From: Botryosphaeria dothidea
Lineage: Eukaryota > Ascomycota > Dothideomycetes > Botryosphaeriales > Botryosphaeriaceae
Reading direction: 5' to 3'
Length of the DNA stretch: 64,000 nucleotides
Assembly (NCBI GenBank): GCA_011503125.2
Contig: WWBZ02000007.1
Span: 558,001-622,000 of the forward strand
Part shown: positions 12,179 through 22,581 of the stretch, one piece after another
Position numbering within the stretch: position 1 is the first letter of the stretch
Layout of the letters: the number at the start of each line of letters is the position of its first letter
Translations under genes and position numbers: made by a program
Notes under the pieces: model-generated
Databases searched by the model: none
Told to the model about the DNA's origin: nothing
Seen by the model: only the letters and a program-made list of their open reading frames with translations

Positions 12179-13882
12179 GTGGAGCAGTCGATCTTTTCTC
12201 TTGTCAGGCGGCAAGCGACGCCAATCTCCAGCAAGACATCTCCATTTTCGCCCTCTCTTCGTCTCTTGCTACCGTCTTATGCCGAGAGGAAAACGATGCC
12301 GCAGCGACATTCCTCTCCTCCCATCCCTCTGCAGCCCCACACCATCGAGATCTTCCAATGCGGCCACAGCACTTACCATGACCACGGAAAGACCACTCCA
12401 TCGAGCCCTCCGTCTCCAGACGAGAACAAGCACCACGACGAAGCCCGTGGACGGAGCACCAGCCGTCGTCACCATCCCGACGAACTGTCTCGACAGCAGC
12501 GCCGGAGATCGAGGACGCGCGGGAGGAAGGCCGCCGAGCACGCCGGCATCGCCCGCTCCATCTGCGCTTTGTTGACTTCATCTTCTTCTCCTTCGTCTTC
12601 TTCGTCTCGCAGCAAGACGAGAGACACCGTTGCCCCAAGGCAGAGGGGCGGCAGGGTCGAGAGTGATGGGTCGTCGGTTTCGTATCTGGAGGTTGGCAGT
12701 GGTAGCGATGGAGGGGAGGGAATGCGGAGGGCTGCGTCGTCATCGCCGCCGTCTTCTCTGGCATCTGACGATGGCTTGTCTGGTTGTCGCGAGATGCTCG
12801 TCCCTGGCTCTGCGGGGGCTACTGGTGGAGATGGGGGGCGGGAGAGACGCAGCTTTCTGGCGAGGGTCGAGAGGGAGCTCATACCGGCATCGCTCGCGGT
12901 AGGCGGGGCCGCGGTGGGGGAGAGGGGTACGCTGTCGTTTTTTGTGAAGATGATTGAGCGCGGGGAGGAGGAGGGGATGAAGGCGGGTGGACGGAGAGGA
13001 TCTGGGGTGGAGGCGCTGCTGAAAGATCTTGGGTGGCTCTCTACGGTGTTTGGAGAGGAGACGGCGGGGTGTGAGCGGGAGGGAGCATCGGAAGGAAGAG
13101 TAGAGGACGGTTCTGCGTCAGTGTCTGCGTCGGCTTCGTCGTCATCGCCGTCTTCTGGAACAATTTCCACTGCGGGAGAGGGAGATGCTGCGCGGCTGCC
13201 CGTTGTATTCTCGATGGGTAATTGTCCGCGAAGAGAGTGCCAGGATGGTGAAGGTGGCTTTGATGCGTCGTTAGGCGGGGCATGGGAGTACGACGAGTTC
13301 GACACAAAAGATCTGGAGGGGTTGTGGGAGCATGTGAGATGGCTGGAAGGGGGAGCTGAGACTGCGGCTGGGCCGGTGAGAGAACGGATTGGACAGTCTC
13401 AATGGGATGGCAGCAGCTTGGACACAGAGACGCGACGAGAGAATGGGGTTCTGGAGGGTGGGCGCGCTGTTGAGTGTAGCAGGCAAGCCGATGCGCTCCA
13501 GATATTTTCAGGTCGTCGCCGCGGCCCGGAGCGCCTCCACAGCAGTTTCCGCCATTTCAGGCGCGGACGCAGGGCCAGATCTGATGCTGCAGCGCTGATA
13601 GGCCTCTACGCGCGGCATCGGAGGGGCTCAGAGGTGCATGGAGGGAATTTGGGTGAAGTGACGGTAGCAAGGTGGCTACTACGCTCCACAGCGCGTCTGA
13701 GCTGCCTCTCAACATCTATACCAGAGCCCGTTGGCACCCACCATGCTCTACCGCTTCTCGAAATGGCGCAGATGTGGTTGGAGCAAGCTGAGATGCTAGT
13801 CGCTACTCGAGCGCCAAAAGGTTGGTTTGACGCGTGCCTTTGGCACCTGGTGGAGGCATGTGAAAGGGTGAAAATGAGGTGA
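12179..13882 (+). CDS. Orphan single-exon ORF, hypothetical protein
   Basis: An uninterrupted 567-codon frame; a second Met at 12296 (MPQRHSSPPI) may be the true start, leaving 528 residues. I do not recognise it. The first half is Ser/Arg/Gly-rich and low in complexity. The part after about residue 225 is more globular, with ERELIPASLAVGG, FFVKMIERGEEEG and a Trp-containing acidic stretch. The C-terminus looks helical (LLEMAQMWLEQAEMLVATRAP, GWFDACLWHLVEACERVKMR). No signal peptide or clear membrane segment is seen. The opposite strand also carries a 278-codon frame at 12469-13305, so part of the openness may come from base composition. The helical C-terminal third is the best argument for a real gene. 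Confidence 0.5.
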   Translation: MEQSIFSLVRRQATPISSKTSPFSPSLRLLLPSYAERKTMPQRHSSPPIPLQPHTIEIFQCGHSTYHDHGKTTPSSPPSPDENKHHDEARGRSTSRRHHPDELSRQQRRRSRTRGRKAAEHAGIARSICALLTSSSSPSSSSSRSKTRDTVAPRQRGGRVESDGSSVSYLEVGSGSDGGEGMRRAASSSPPSSLASDDGLSGCREMLVPGSAGATGGDGGRERRSFLARVERELIPASLAVGGAAVGERGTLSFFVKMIERGEEEGMKAGGRRGSGVEALLKDLGWLSTVFGEETAGCEREGASEGRVEDGSASVSASASSSSPSSGTISTAGEGDAARLPVVFSMGNCPRRECQDGEGGFDASLGGAWEYDEFDTKDLEGLWEHVRWLEGGAETAAGPVRERIGQSQWDGSSLDTETRRENGVLEGGRAVECSRQADALQIFSGRRRGPERLHSSFRHFRRGRRARSDAAALIGLYARHRRGSEVHGGNLGEVTVARWLLRSTARLSCLSTSIPEPVGTHHALPLLEMAQMWLEQAEMLVATRAPKGWFDACLWHLVEACERVKMR

Positions 13883-14066
13883 ACACCAGTCGCTCTTGCC
13901 ATAATCAGTATAGATTCGAATGGTTCTTTCCTGATTTGATTTACAAATGAGCACTAGCGCGGTTATTGTGGTGAGCGGGGGGTACATAAACCCCTTCTGC
14001 CCCCGACCTTTCTTTGCTCTTTGGCTCCACACACCGCGACTTCCAACCACACCACCAAGATATTCT

Positions 14067-14100
14067 CCACCACCACCACCACTACCACCACCACCACCAA
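14067..14100 (+). repeat. (CCA)n trinucleotide tract in the leader of the RNase H-like gene
   Basis: An interrupted CCA/CAC repeat ends 20 bases before the preferred ATG at 14120. A similar tract (48876-48898) sits just upstream of the second RNase H-like gene's ATG. If an upstream ATG at 14021 were used, the tract would encode a poly-Thr run, which I think unlikely. Confidence 0.75.
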
Positions 14101-14119
14101 CTCACCCCCAGCCAACAAC

Positions 14120-14977
14120 ATGTTCTCTTCCAGCACCATGGGAGCTTCTTTCTTGGGCAAGGTCACCATCCTGCCCGCCAAGCAGTCGATTGCCGATGCC
14201 CGCCGCTCCAAGCCCGTCAAGGGCGAGTTGGAGATCTGGACTGACATGTCCAAGCGCATGGACGAGCCCGTTGTCGGCCTGGCCGCTGCCTGGAAGCGGC
14301 CTGAGGACAGGCACTGGCGCGAGAAGACGGAGAAGATCGTGGCCAAGATGCGCGGAGACGTCGCCGAGCTCAAGGCCATGACGCTAGGTCTCAGGCAGGC
14401 CAAGCTCCTGCTCAGGCCCAGTGACAAGCAGGTCCGCATCAGGTCCGACCACTGTGGCGCGCTGGACATGATCCGTGACCACCGTGTCGGCCTGTACACC
14501 AGCATCCATGACCCGGCTGCCGAAGAGCAGTGCGACGAGATTCACCAGCTGGTCAGCGAGATCCAGGCTGGCCTGACGTGGGAGGAGGCTGAGGTGAAGG
14601 TGATCCTGGTCTGGGTCAAGGGCCATGCCCACGAAGTTCACAAAGGCGGTTTTGGCAAGGACGAAATCTTGGGTAACTGTTGGGCGGATTACTGGGCATC
14701 CGTCGTCATTGACGGCGGACGAGTGAAGAAGGTGGCCGAGATGTCTGGTGACACGATGGCGGGGAAGATACGGAAGTTGGTGGAGGAGCGGGCCGAGTAC
14801 GACGAGTCTGGCCAGGCAGAAGACGGTGAGGTCCCTACAAACCTGCATCCCCCATATTTGAAGATCTGGATAACTTCACTTACAGACGTCTTCGAAGACG
14901 TCTTGAACGACATGGAGAGCAGTAACCTTCGTCGTGTGGAGTTGACAGATCCTATTCCTGACGGCGTGGAGTACTAG
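14120..14977 (+). CDS. Stand-alone RNase H-fold protein
   Basis: Probable start at 14120 (ACAACATGTTC); an in-frame ATG at 14021 would add 33 residues, mostly poly-Thr. A GTGAGG...TTACAG intron at 14826-14885 (branch ATAACTT) is exactly 60 nt and has no stop, so spliced (265 aa) and unspliced (285 aa) forms are both in frame. The fold resembles the retroelement/RNase HI type: first-strand Asp in LEIWTDMSKR, Glu in VAELKAMTLG, Asp in RIRSDHCGALD, and the closing motif NCWADYWAS (compare N..AD..A). All four acidic positions of the catalytic tetrad appear to be present. There is no reverse transcriptase, integrase or gag region beside it, so it is probably a domesticated or free-standing nuclease-like protein. 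The function is unknown. A second member lies at 48915-49795. Confidence 0.7.
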   Translation: MFSSSTMGASFLGKVTILPAKQSIADARRSKPVKGELEIWTDMSKRMDEPVVGLAAAWKRPEDRHWREKTEKIVAKMRGDVAELKAMTLGLRQAKLLLRPSDKQVRIRSDHCGALDMIRDHRVGLYTSIHDPAAEEQCDEIHQLVSEIQAGLTWEEAEVKVILVWVKGHAHEVHKGGFGKDEILGNCWADYWASVVIDGGRVKKVAEMSGDTMAGKIRKLVEERAEYDESGQAEDGEVPTNLHPPYLKIWITSLTDVFEDVLNDMESSNLRRVELTDPIPDGVEY

Positions 14978-15387
14978 GGTGTGGATGCGGAGGATATAGG
15001 CCGGCGGCGGGATGACCGTCCGTGCTGCGTAAGTTTGCAATTCCATATGAGATATTCGTTTACTAACCCGGGTAGCAGCACCACCACCTGTATGGATGCA
15101 CCATTACACACTTTGGGGGACGAGAGGAATGAGGAAAGCGGCTGAGCCGGCAAGAGGGGGTACACCAGCGAATGGCTTGCACTTCTACGTAGTGCTGGTG
15201 ACCAGTAGCCCGGAGCTCTACACTGATGCTATGATGGGTGAAGCTAAGACGAGTCAATTGGGGTTTCTTGATACGCAAATGGTAGTTGATTCATTTCAAT
15301 AGCGCCGACAATTTCAGACCAATTATTCAATTGAAGCTGTTAGTGATCCATTGTATAAGGCACCAAACAATCCACACCCTTCCTGTC
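14978..15387. other. Convergent intergenic spacer
   Basis: Lies between the 3' ends of the RNase H-like gene (plus) and the RTA1-like gene (minus), so it should hold both 3' UTRs. Nothing else is recognised. Confidence 0.6.
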
Positions 15388-16330
15388 TCACTTCTGCAGC
15401 AGCACCGCCGGGTCAAACACGTTGTACACGGCCACCGCCAGCACCATCGTCGCCGCATCCAGCGCAATAAAGTACCGCTCATGCACAATGAGATACCTAC
15501 GCCACCCTTGGAGCAGCTCAACAGTCCTGTAGATACTCCTGATGTAGATCGTCACCACGCTCAACACCATCGCCGGCAGCACCAGCGCCGCGCCCCGTGG
15601 CAGCTTCCTCATCCCACCCATCCGCCACACCACCCTCAGAAAATCCCCGAGGAGAAACACAAACACGGGCATCGCCGCCATCTGAAACACGATTCCTGTA
15701 ACCATGATGTTTGTGCCCGTCCCGGTCGACGTGCCGTTCTTCTGCGCGATCGAGGCGAGCGCGCCGCCGACCGCTTGCACGGCGAGGGAGACGCCGTCAC
15801 AGGTGCAGAAGATAATGAGGTATGCGGTAGGTGAGAGGAGAGAAGAGGCGCGGCCGACGCGCTTGATGAGCGTCCCGGGGACGATGTAGGCGGCCGCGGA
15901 GAAGAAGGTCGGGACTATGATGAGCGTGGTTATTTGCATGAGGAAGGCCGAGTCGCTGTAGGGGCATTGCGAGGACCAGGTGCGGCCGGCCCAGCCTACG
16001 AGCTCGGCTGTGTGGTTTGTGGTCAGCAGGTGAGCGGTTTTGGTGGGCTGGCTGCCTGTTTCCGTTGCATTTTGGAACTGTGGTAGGGGAAGGGGCTGGG
16101 GACTTACTCAGGGCACCGGTGGCGCATACGTAGCCTGTCCATTGCCGCTTACGGATACCTTGGATGGTGTGTCCGGCCATGGACAGACTGAAGAGAGTCA
16201 CGAACACGATGCTGGCTGAGAGGTGCGGGACGTAGTCGTAGGAGGTCGGCACGTTGGGTATCAGCTGCGTGCAACCTTTTCGGTAGTTGTCCATTTCTTC
16301 AACTGATGGTTTGGCGGTAGAGTTCGGCAT
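15388..16330 (-). CDS. RTA1-like membrane protein (lipid-translocating exporter family)
   Basis: Exons 16330-16108 and 16007-15388 (minus) give 280 residues. The 100-nt intron has GTAAGT, a CTGAC branch and CACAG. The start at MPNSTAKPS is the Met nearest the first membrane segment. About seven hydrophobic helices follow, with family-typical landmarks: YVPHLSASIVFV in TM1, AELVGW-like TELVGWAGR before TM3, IIVPTFFSAAAYIVPG, and LLSPTAYLIIFCTCDGVSL with the Asp usual in TM4. RTA1-like proteins include Rta1 (7-aminocholesterol resistance) and the sphingoid-base protein Rsb1. The substrate here is unknown. It stands alone, convergent with the RNase H-like gene. Confidence 0.87.
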
Positions 16331-18500
16331 CTTGTTCGCAATTGCAAATGTTGTAGTCCTACTACAGACCTGTCCGCCGGTCGTGGGGGTTATCTTATGG
16401 CACTGCGTGCAGAATTGGGTATCTGTCCACCGATCAAGTAGAGGACTGCGTAAAAACAGCAGGAAGGCACAAGAGATTTGGGAATAAATGTTTGCTGGGT
16501 TTCTACATGGTATCTTGAGCATGAAGGAGGATTTTCATTGAACAAATATCGGCGACACGGCGTTTGGGGAGAAGGCGTAGGCGGCACAGAATTGCCTATT
16601 CCGGCAAGCCTGAGCGTAGAATCCTTGCGTGTTACAGGGATTATAGCTCCACTATCGGCGTGTCGGAGGTTGACTCGCGTCAATTCCATGCTCTTTTTGA
16701 TGTAGCAGTGCGAGGAATGAGGCGCATCTGGTCTGTTACTTATCTCCTTCCAAGTTCATCACCTTCTTCTTTTGTCCGGGTATTGGTGGAGGAGATGCAC
16801 GGACGAGCAGCAGACCGGTATGAATTCCGTAGAAGCCGTTGGACAGGCCCAGCAACCTCGATGTCACGATCCTCTTTCCTTCCTCCCAATCATTGGGCTC
16901 CCTCGGTTTGCTATTCTCCAAGTCCTTGTTTCTAGCAGCGATCAGTGTCAAAGGTGATTGTCCGCGCTGGACGAATCTTGTCAACAAAACGATATCCGTC
17001 CAAGTAGATGCAATGGCGATTTGGTGCTTCTGAATATTCCGAATCAGCCCCTCCCCCGACCTTTAAATGATGGGTTGGATGAGGTTCAGGCGCTTCACGA
17101 ACCGAGGTTTTGAGAAAGAAAGACCTGTAGAAATGTTGCTCGAAAGTCTTCAAGGATCGAAAAGCTTATTTGCGCGTATGACGTAAGAGACGTGGGGTAT
17201 TAAAGGCGAGCAAGTTGTAGAGTTGATCAGCGTTCAGGATGTAATCATCAGCACAATCGGTGTTAAAGTCTAGCAAAGAGGGTATATGGAGCCGCGCCTC
17301 TTCTTCAATTTGTAGAAGCATAAGGACGTACTCCCTCGCTCGGCTGATGATTCAGATAACAGCAACGTTGTCTGCGGCAGATGAGGAGAATCCCCAGCTT
17401 CTGGTGAGAGTTTCATATTTCTTACTTCATAGCCAGGTAGGCTTTGGGACAAACCGGGAAGAAGAACATCTCAACTCAGTGGAGTTGTCAATGATTCAAG
17501 ACGTTTCGCGGCGGGCAACTGGAGGTAGTCTTCCGAGAAAACCCGGGGTGTGGTGGGGACGGGGCATGTCCCTGTTTGTCACGGACAGAAACGGTGAGAG
17601 GATGCAGGCACACGTGTAAGCAGCTGTGTAACCTTCACGTAGGCTGTGTCACGGAGAGTAGGAAGATGCAGGCAGGAGGACGCCTTAGGTGGTACTCAAG
17701 TGGCATTCATCCTAGCGAGAGGTGGTGGTGTGATTGGGCACGAGGTGCATGAGAACCAGCCATTGGAATGGAGAGGGGCGCTAGCATGCGGCGCACCGGA
17801 CCGTCAGTTAGCGCCCATTGGGAGAGAATCTGACGCTCCGATACACTTTCGGACCAAGGCACGGGTTGCTGAGGTTGAGGATTGGCTCCCTTGAGCCGTG
17901 CAGGCGCTGCGCCAGGGTGGTGTGCGCAGCTGGTTGCACCGCCGCCGGAGCCGCGACCGCGCTGTCAGCTGGCAACCGTGGCTTCCGGAGACGACGAGAA
18001 TGTTGAGGATGGGCCAGAAAGACGTCTGAGGAAGGGAGGGCGGAGGACGGAGGGCGAGAAGAGCGGTAGAGGAGGAACGTTGCTAGTGCCCGACCCCGCG
18101 TTGCTGGGTTCCCCAGGTGGAGGGTTGCATGAGATTCGTTTTAAGTAGCGGGGGCGGCAGCCCTGGCTGTGCATCTCCTGTCCCTCACCCTCGCCGCCAG
18201 TCTGTCCTCTGCTGCTCGTCGCCTTTTTCTTCTCCTCCGTTCCTTCCTCGCTGTTCAGGCTCCTTCCGCGCCCCACGCACGGTTCAACTGCGGCTCAGCT
18301 CAGGCCACTCGCGCTTCCCCGCTTGCGTCACTGCCTTGATCACTACAAATTGTTTACTTCCTGCTGCAACTGCCCCGCTCCACTTCACTTTCCACCGGCT
18401 TCTGTCCTTCTTCACCTCTTCACCCACTTCCACCTCACTCGACTCATTCCCGAAATCCTTCAAAATTCCTCTCCGCGCGAAAATCAACGAATCCGCCAAA
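16331..18500. other. Intergenic, no gene found
   Basis: A 2.2-kb spacer between the divergent RTA1-like and HAD genes. The part near 18200-18480 is CT-rich, typical of the leader of a well-expressed gene on the plus strand. Frames at 17260-17619 and 16564-16935 have no recognisable content. Confidence 0.55.
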
Positions 18501-19296
18501 ATGCCCAAGGTATGACCCCTCCATCGTCATTCGACGCGTCCCTGCTAATCTTACCCCTTACGCGTTGCAGATCAAGGAGATCCTGTTCGACTGCGACAAC
18601 ACCCTCGTCCTCTCCGAGGAGCTCGCTTTCGAGGCCTGCGCCGAACTCGCCAATGAGATCCTCGAGAAGAAGGGCGTCTCCGACCGCTACACCGGCCCCT
18701 CCCTGCTGAAGGACTTCGTCGGCCAGAACTTCCGTGGCATGATGGTCTCGCTCACCAAGAAGTACAACTTCGAGCTGGCCCCTGAGGAATTCGACGCATA
18801 CGTTGAGCGCGAGCTGGGCAAGGTCATCGAGAAGCTGGAGGCCAAGGCCCAACCCTGCCCCGGCGTCATCGATATCCTCGAGCAACTGGACAAGGAGAAG
18901 AAGTACGGCTTGGCTGTCGTCTCTTCGTCCGCTCTGTCCCGTGTCGAGGCTTCCCTTCGCAAGGTCGGCATCGAAAAGTACTTCCCTGACGGCGTCTTCA
19001 GCGCTGCCAGCTCGCTGCCCAAGCCCACCTCGAAGCCTGATCCCGCCATCTACTTCCACGCCTGCAAGACCATTGGCGTCGACCCGAAGGAGTGTGTTGC
19101 TATCGAGGACAGCAGGAGCGGCGCCACTGCTGCCAAGAACGCTGGCATTCCCCTCATCGGCTACGTCGGCCCCTACGAGGAGGGCGAAGAACAGGAGAGG
19201 ATTGCCAAGATGCTGAAGGAGGAGTGTGGTGCCATCTACATCATGTACCACTGGAAGGAGTTCCCCGAAGCCCTGAAGAAGGTTGAGTCCTCATAG
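18501..19296 (+). CDS. HAD-superfamily hydrolase (subfamily I phosphatase-like)
   Basis: Exon 1 is only 9 nt (ATG CCC AAG, 18501-18509). The intron 18510-18570 has GTATGA, a branch at GCTAAT and TTGCAG; exon 2 is 18571-19296. The product is 244 residues. HAD motif I is FDCDNTLVLSE, with nucleophile Asp10 and acid/base Asp12. Motif II is VVSSS, motif III the Lys in KPDPAIY, and motif IV AIEDSRSG. A helical cap lies between motifs I and II, as in beta-phosphoglucomutase and sugar-phosphate phosphatases. The substrate is likely a small phosphorylated metabolite but is unspecified. Codon use is strongly biased to C-ending codons, suggesting high expression. The start is decided by the conserved hydrophobic strand beginning directly after the intron. 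Confidence 0.88.
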
Positions 19297-19789
19297 AAGG
19301 TTTCCTCAGTGAGAGGTGGAATGTGCGGTAGACTAGAGATGGAAGCTACACGATAGACTTCGTCATCTTGCAAACGCGGAAAGAGTGGAAGACGGCCTTT
19401 GAGCCATGAAGATATACTTACGATATCATGGGTAGACGATACAAATGCAGCCCTGGGTCATTTTCGAGAGTTCTGCCTCCGCTCATGAGACTTGAACTGA
19501 CGTGTATGTCCATACATTGATGGCCTTACCTGGCCTTTGACCCTCGGAGCACTCTCACTTACGGCACCTCAAGGCTGATGTGTCACCAAATGGATGCGTT
19601 GCCTAAGAATTATTTGGTGAATCATGTTTTCCTTTCCAACCTCAAGTTAAGTAGGGTCTGAATCTTCGCGGCTCATTTGTGTTTTCTAACGAAACCACTT
19701 TCATATGCCCTTCAATCTTGACTAACGTCAAGGTGACTGAGCGAAAGCGCCCAGACAAAAATCCAGCAAGCAACAACACCAAACCTTCC
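19297..19789. other. Convergent spacer; remnant of the caspase-like gene's C-terminus
   Basis: Holds the 3' UTR of the HAD gene. On the minus strand, after the TAA at 19790-19792, the frame continues for about 25 codons with hydrophobic, family-like content (GRFGVV..), so the last part of the broken gene upstream probably extends to about 19715. Confidence 0.5.
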
Positions 19790-22581
19790 TTAGATGTCCT
19801 CCTTCAACACGGCCCAGATGACTCCGAAAATGAAAATAATCAGAGTGTTCGCAAATACGATACAAAGAAATTTTCTCATATCTCTTCCTTCTTTGAAATA
19901 AATTCCCCACCCTGTCACTGGCGCATCATATCGTGCAACAAGTTTTCCACATAGCTTTTTGGGAAATTGCTTCAAGATCCAGGTATTTTTCGCCGAAACA
20001 CATTTGGGATTCAGGGAAAAGTGCATCATCATATTTGGTCCAACCGGAGGGGTTTTGTTCGACGGCACCGGCTCGCATAGATAGTCTGCTTGGGAATCTC
20101 TGGGATTCGATGATGCTTTTTCAGGTGGAAGTAAGCAGTAACATTTACCACTGGTGCAGAATTTCTCATGGTGGCGGATGTCGACGTAGTCTCCGTCAAC
20201 CAGGGTAAACTCCAATGCAGTGGTATTAGACAAGAATATTCTCCGAGTAGACAATAGGTAGCGGGGTTTAGCTTACTGCAACGAATTAAATGCTATGAAT
20301 TGTCCGTAGGAATCTTTTGCGTCTTCTCCGCCTTGCATCGCTTTGCTGTAGCAAGTAGAACAGATCCCGATCGTGTGTGATGCCTTCGATACCTTCCTGC
20401 GCTAAGACAGCACTGGATCTTTCATCATCCGCGCAGACCATCAGGTGGAGGGAATTCCTTGAGGTTGAAGGAGTCGTTTCTGAAACATCTCCACTAATTG
20501 CTTGCTGATTCGTGAGTGGTAGGCCGGTTTCTGTTGCAGAAACGTTTTTTCTGTAGCCAGAAATGCCAGAAATACCTTTGGTGAGGTCGTGGAGACTTTT
20601 CTGGTCATTCCACGGCGTACTCGTGTAATGATCATGTTTTGCAGCCAAAGTGTAATTGATCAGCTCCGATTTCACTTCTTCGAAAGCGGTTCTGAATAGT
20701 CATCATACAGATGTTCCCCACAGCTCTTCCGATAGAATTAGCAGGCTACAATGCTTTTTGTCTGTAGATCCGCTTACACAACGCCATCTCAGACGCCAAC
20801 TTCGCTGGTCCAGAGGCTCCTCCACTATTCCCACTTGCCTCAGAGGTCTCCACAGTTGGTCCAGTGCCATTTTCAATGGGCAGACCAGGAGGTACCGCCG
20901 TCGGTTCTCGAAGAGTAGAGATAAGTTTCCGCTCGGGTATGCCCCTCGTATTGGTCTGTCCAGTCTTCTGCCAAAAAAAGTCCAGCAGATCTTCTTTGAA
21001 GCGCTCGAACGCATGGCTCGCGGGTATGAAAGAATTTGTTTCAACATATTCCGCATGGTTTGTGTCTGGCCTGGTAGTGATGATCATCTTCCACACAAGG
21101 CAGGGTGCTCGCCGTAGCTTTTGACCAATACAGCTTGAGATTTTTCGCTCATGTCTGATGCTTCCTCAATGAGCTCACGTCCAAGAACACCAACATGTGT
21201 GGTAATATCTTCAAGGATGGCTTCCTGTGAGATGCTGCTTTTTGACAGAATGGATATAAGCGAACGAATGCTTTGGTCTTGCAGGAGCCATCGTGATATT
21301 GCTCGCGCTTGGTATTCGATCTCAAAGCAGTTCAATTTTGGCATACGGGTCGGTCGAGTGGAATGCTGAGCGTAGGACACCTGGGCTAGGTCGATATCAC
21401 TTCCCTTCTGGAATGAGTTGCCCTTCCTCTCTCTGGTTTTCTGGAGCCTGAGTTTCCCGTAACAGGAAGCAAGGGCCATGATCTTGGAGCTGTAATTGGG
21501 AGTTCGCCCCTCGAGACTGATCCAGTCAATTCTTTGCAGCCTCACATTAGCAGCTACGCAAGCCTTCGGGAGCTCTTTGGCCAGGATATCGATGTGCTCC
21601 TTGGTCAGCGACCTGATTCCGACGCTGAAGCGTAGCATCAAATCCGGAACAGGATTTGTGTTCAGTGCCTCTTCTTTCCGTTTTTGTGCCTCTTTATCCT
21701 TCTTCAGCGGAGCCAAGTAGATTATTCCGTCGTTCTGGAGCGGATTCTAGAGGAAGCACGGACTGGAAATTCGAGAGGGCCTGTCGTTTATTCGCTCGCC
21801 CAGCTTCCATGATGATAACCTTCCCCCGTCCCCATCTAACCACTCATTCAGCACCTGGATCATGGCACAAGTGAAGGAATTCGGTCCAGGTTCAGCTAAT
21901 GTATGGTCAGGAGGGCTTGCAGCAATCAATTGAAAGGCTCTTCCGGTATATCCCTCGGCATTAGTTTCATTTGCGATGAAATTGGTGTCCATGATAGCAA
22001 GAATGTCGGCTTGTGTATTATCAAGCAGCAAGGGCTCGATAACATCCCATTTCACGGACTGTTGGCTATGCTGCGCGTCTTGGCGCGATGACCGTAGGTT
22101 CTTCCTACTATGCATAGTGTTAAGTAATCTAACTTGATAAGTAGGCATATATATATACATACGCATGAAACTCGGTCTTTTTGTCTCGCTACTATTCATC
22201 GCATGGCCGGTATAGTAGATAATAAGTAGGTTGTTTGGCCCGTCGTAATCTCTTATAAACATACTAATTGCGTGGATTAGTTGAAACTGTGGAGCAATCT
22301 CATCAAGCGATACCACGACCGTCTCATAGTCAAATCTTTCGCGAAAGAGCTTTGATACCAGCTCCAGCATACCTTTAATAAAGACTATATACACATAATA
22401 GTTTCGACATGAAGCGCAGTCGGCGCTTTGTAGAAAGGCCAAGTGTGCTCCAATACACGCCAATTCACCAGCAAGGAATTCTCCACGTACCATGGGAATT
22501 TGGCTGTTATGAAGAACTATCTGCACCTCGTCTGACTTACGCTCCTTCAGCTCGTTTCTCGTAGGACGCCCAGCCAATCAT
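19790..22581 (-). pseudogene. Broken caspase-like gene with C-terminal membrane anchor
   Basis: A minus-strand locus starting at an ATG at 22581 (MIGWASYEKRAEGA, then GTAAGT). It encodes LELVSKLFRERFDYETVVVS and LLIIYYTGHA, which match the first strands and catalytic-His motif of the caspase/metacaspase-like domain in fungal NLR-associated proteins. ADILAIMDTN follows where the Cys motif should be. The middle reads on through LAPLKKDKE and VGIRSLTKEHIDILAKELP. Introns at 20692-20779 and 20272-20392 then lead to a C-terminus with PPVGPNMMMHF, KQFPKKLCGKL, GWGIYFKEGRD and one membrane helix. Lesions: an in-frame TAG at 21747-21749, a one-base frameshift near 21087-21100, and a TAA at 19790 where the family usually has Gln followed by Gly. 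The exon structure of the first 300 bases is unresolved. Intact relatives are thought to act in self/non-self or cell-death responses. Confidence 0.65.

Noticed and set aside
12469..13305. 278-codon frame on the minus strand inside the orphan ORF
   Set aside because: Almost entirely Ser/Pro/Asp low-complexity, as expected for the complement of a Gly/Glu/Arg-rich frame. No motif or start context.
14021..14119. Upstream in-frame ATG extending the RNase H-like protein by 33 residues
   Set aside because: It would translate the CCA tract into poly-Thr. The sister gene has the same kind of tract as a leader before its ATG.
20273..20275. TAA in the C-terminal part of the caspase-like locus, first read as another nonsense mutation
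   Set aside because: An intron at 20272-20392 (GTATCG...GTAAG) removes it and joins VLAQE to AKPRYLLSTRR in frame, so no lesion is needed.
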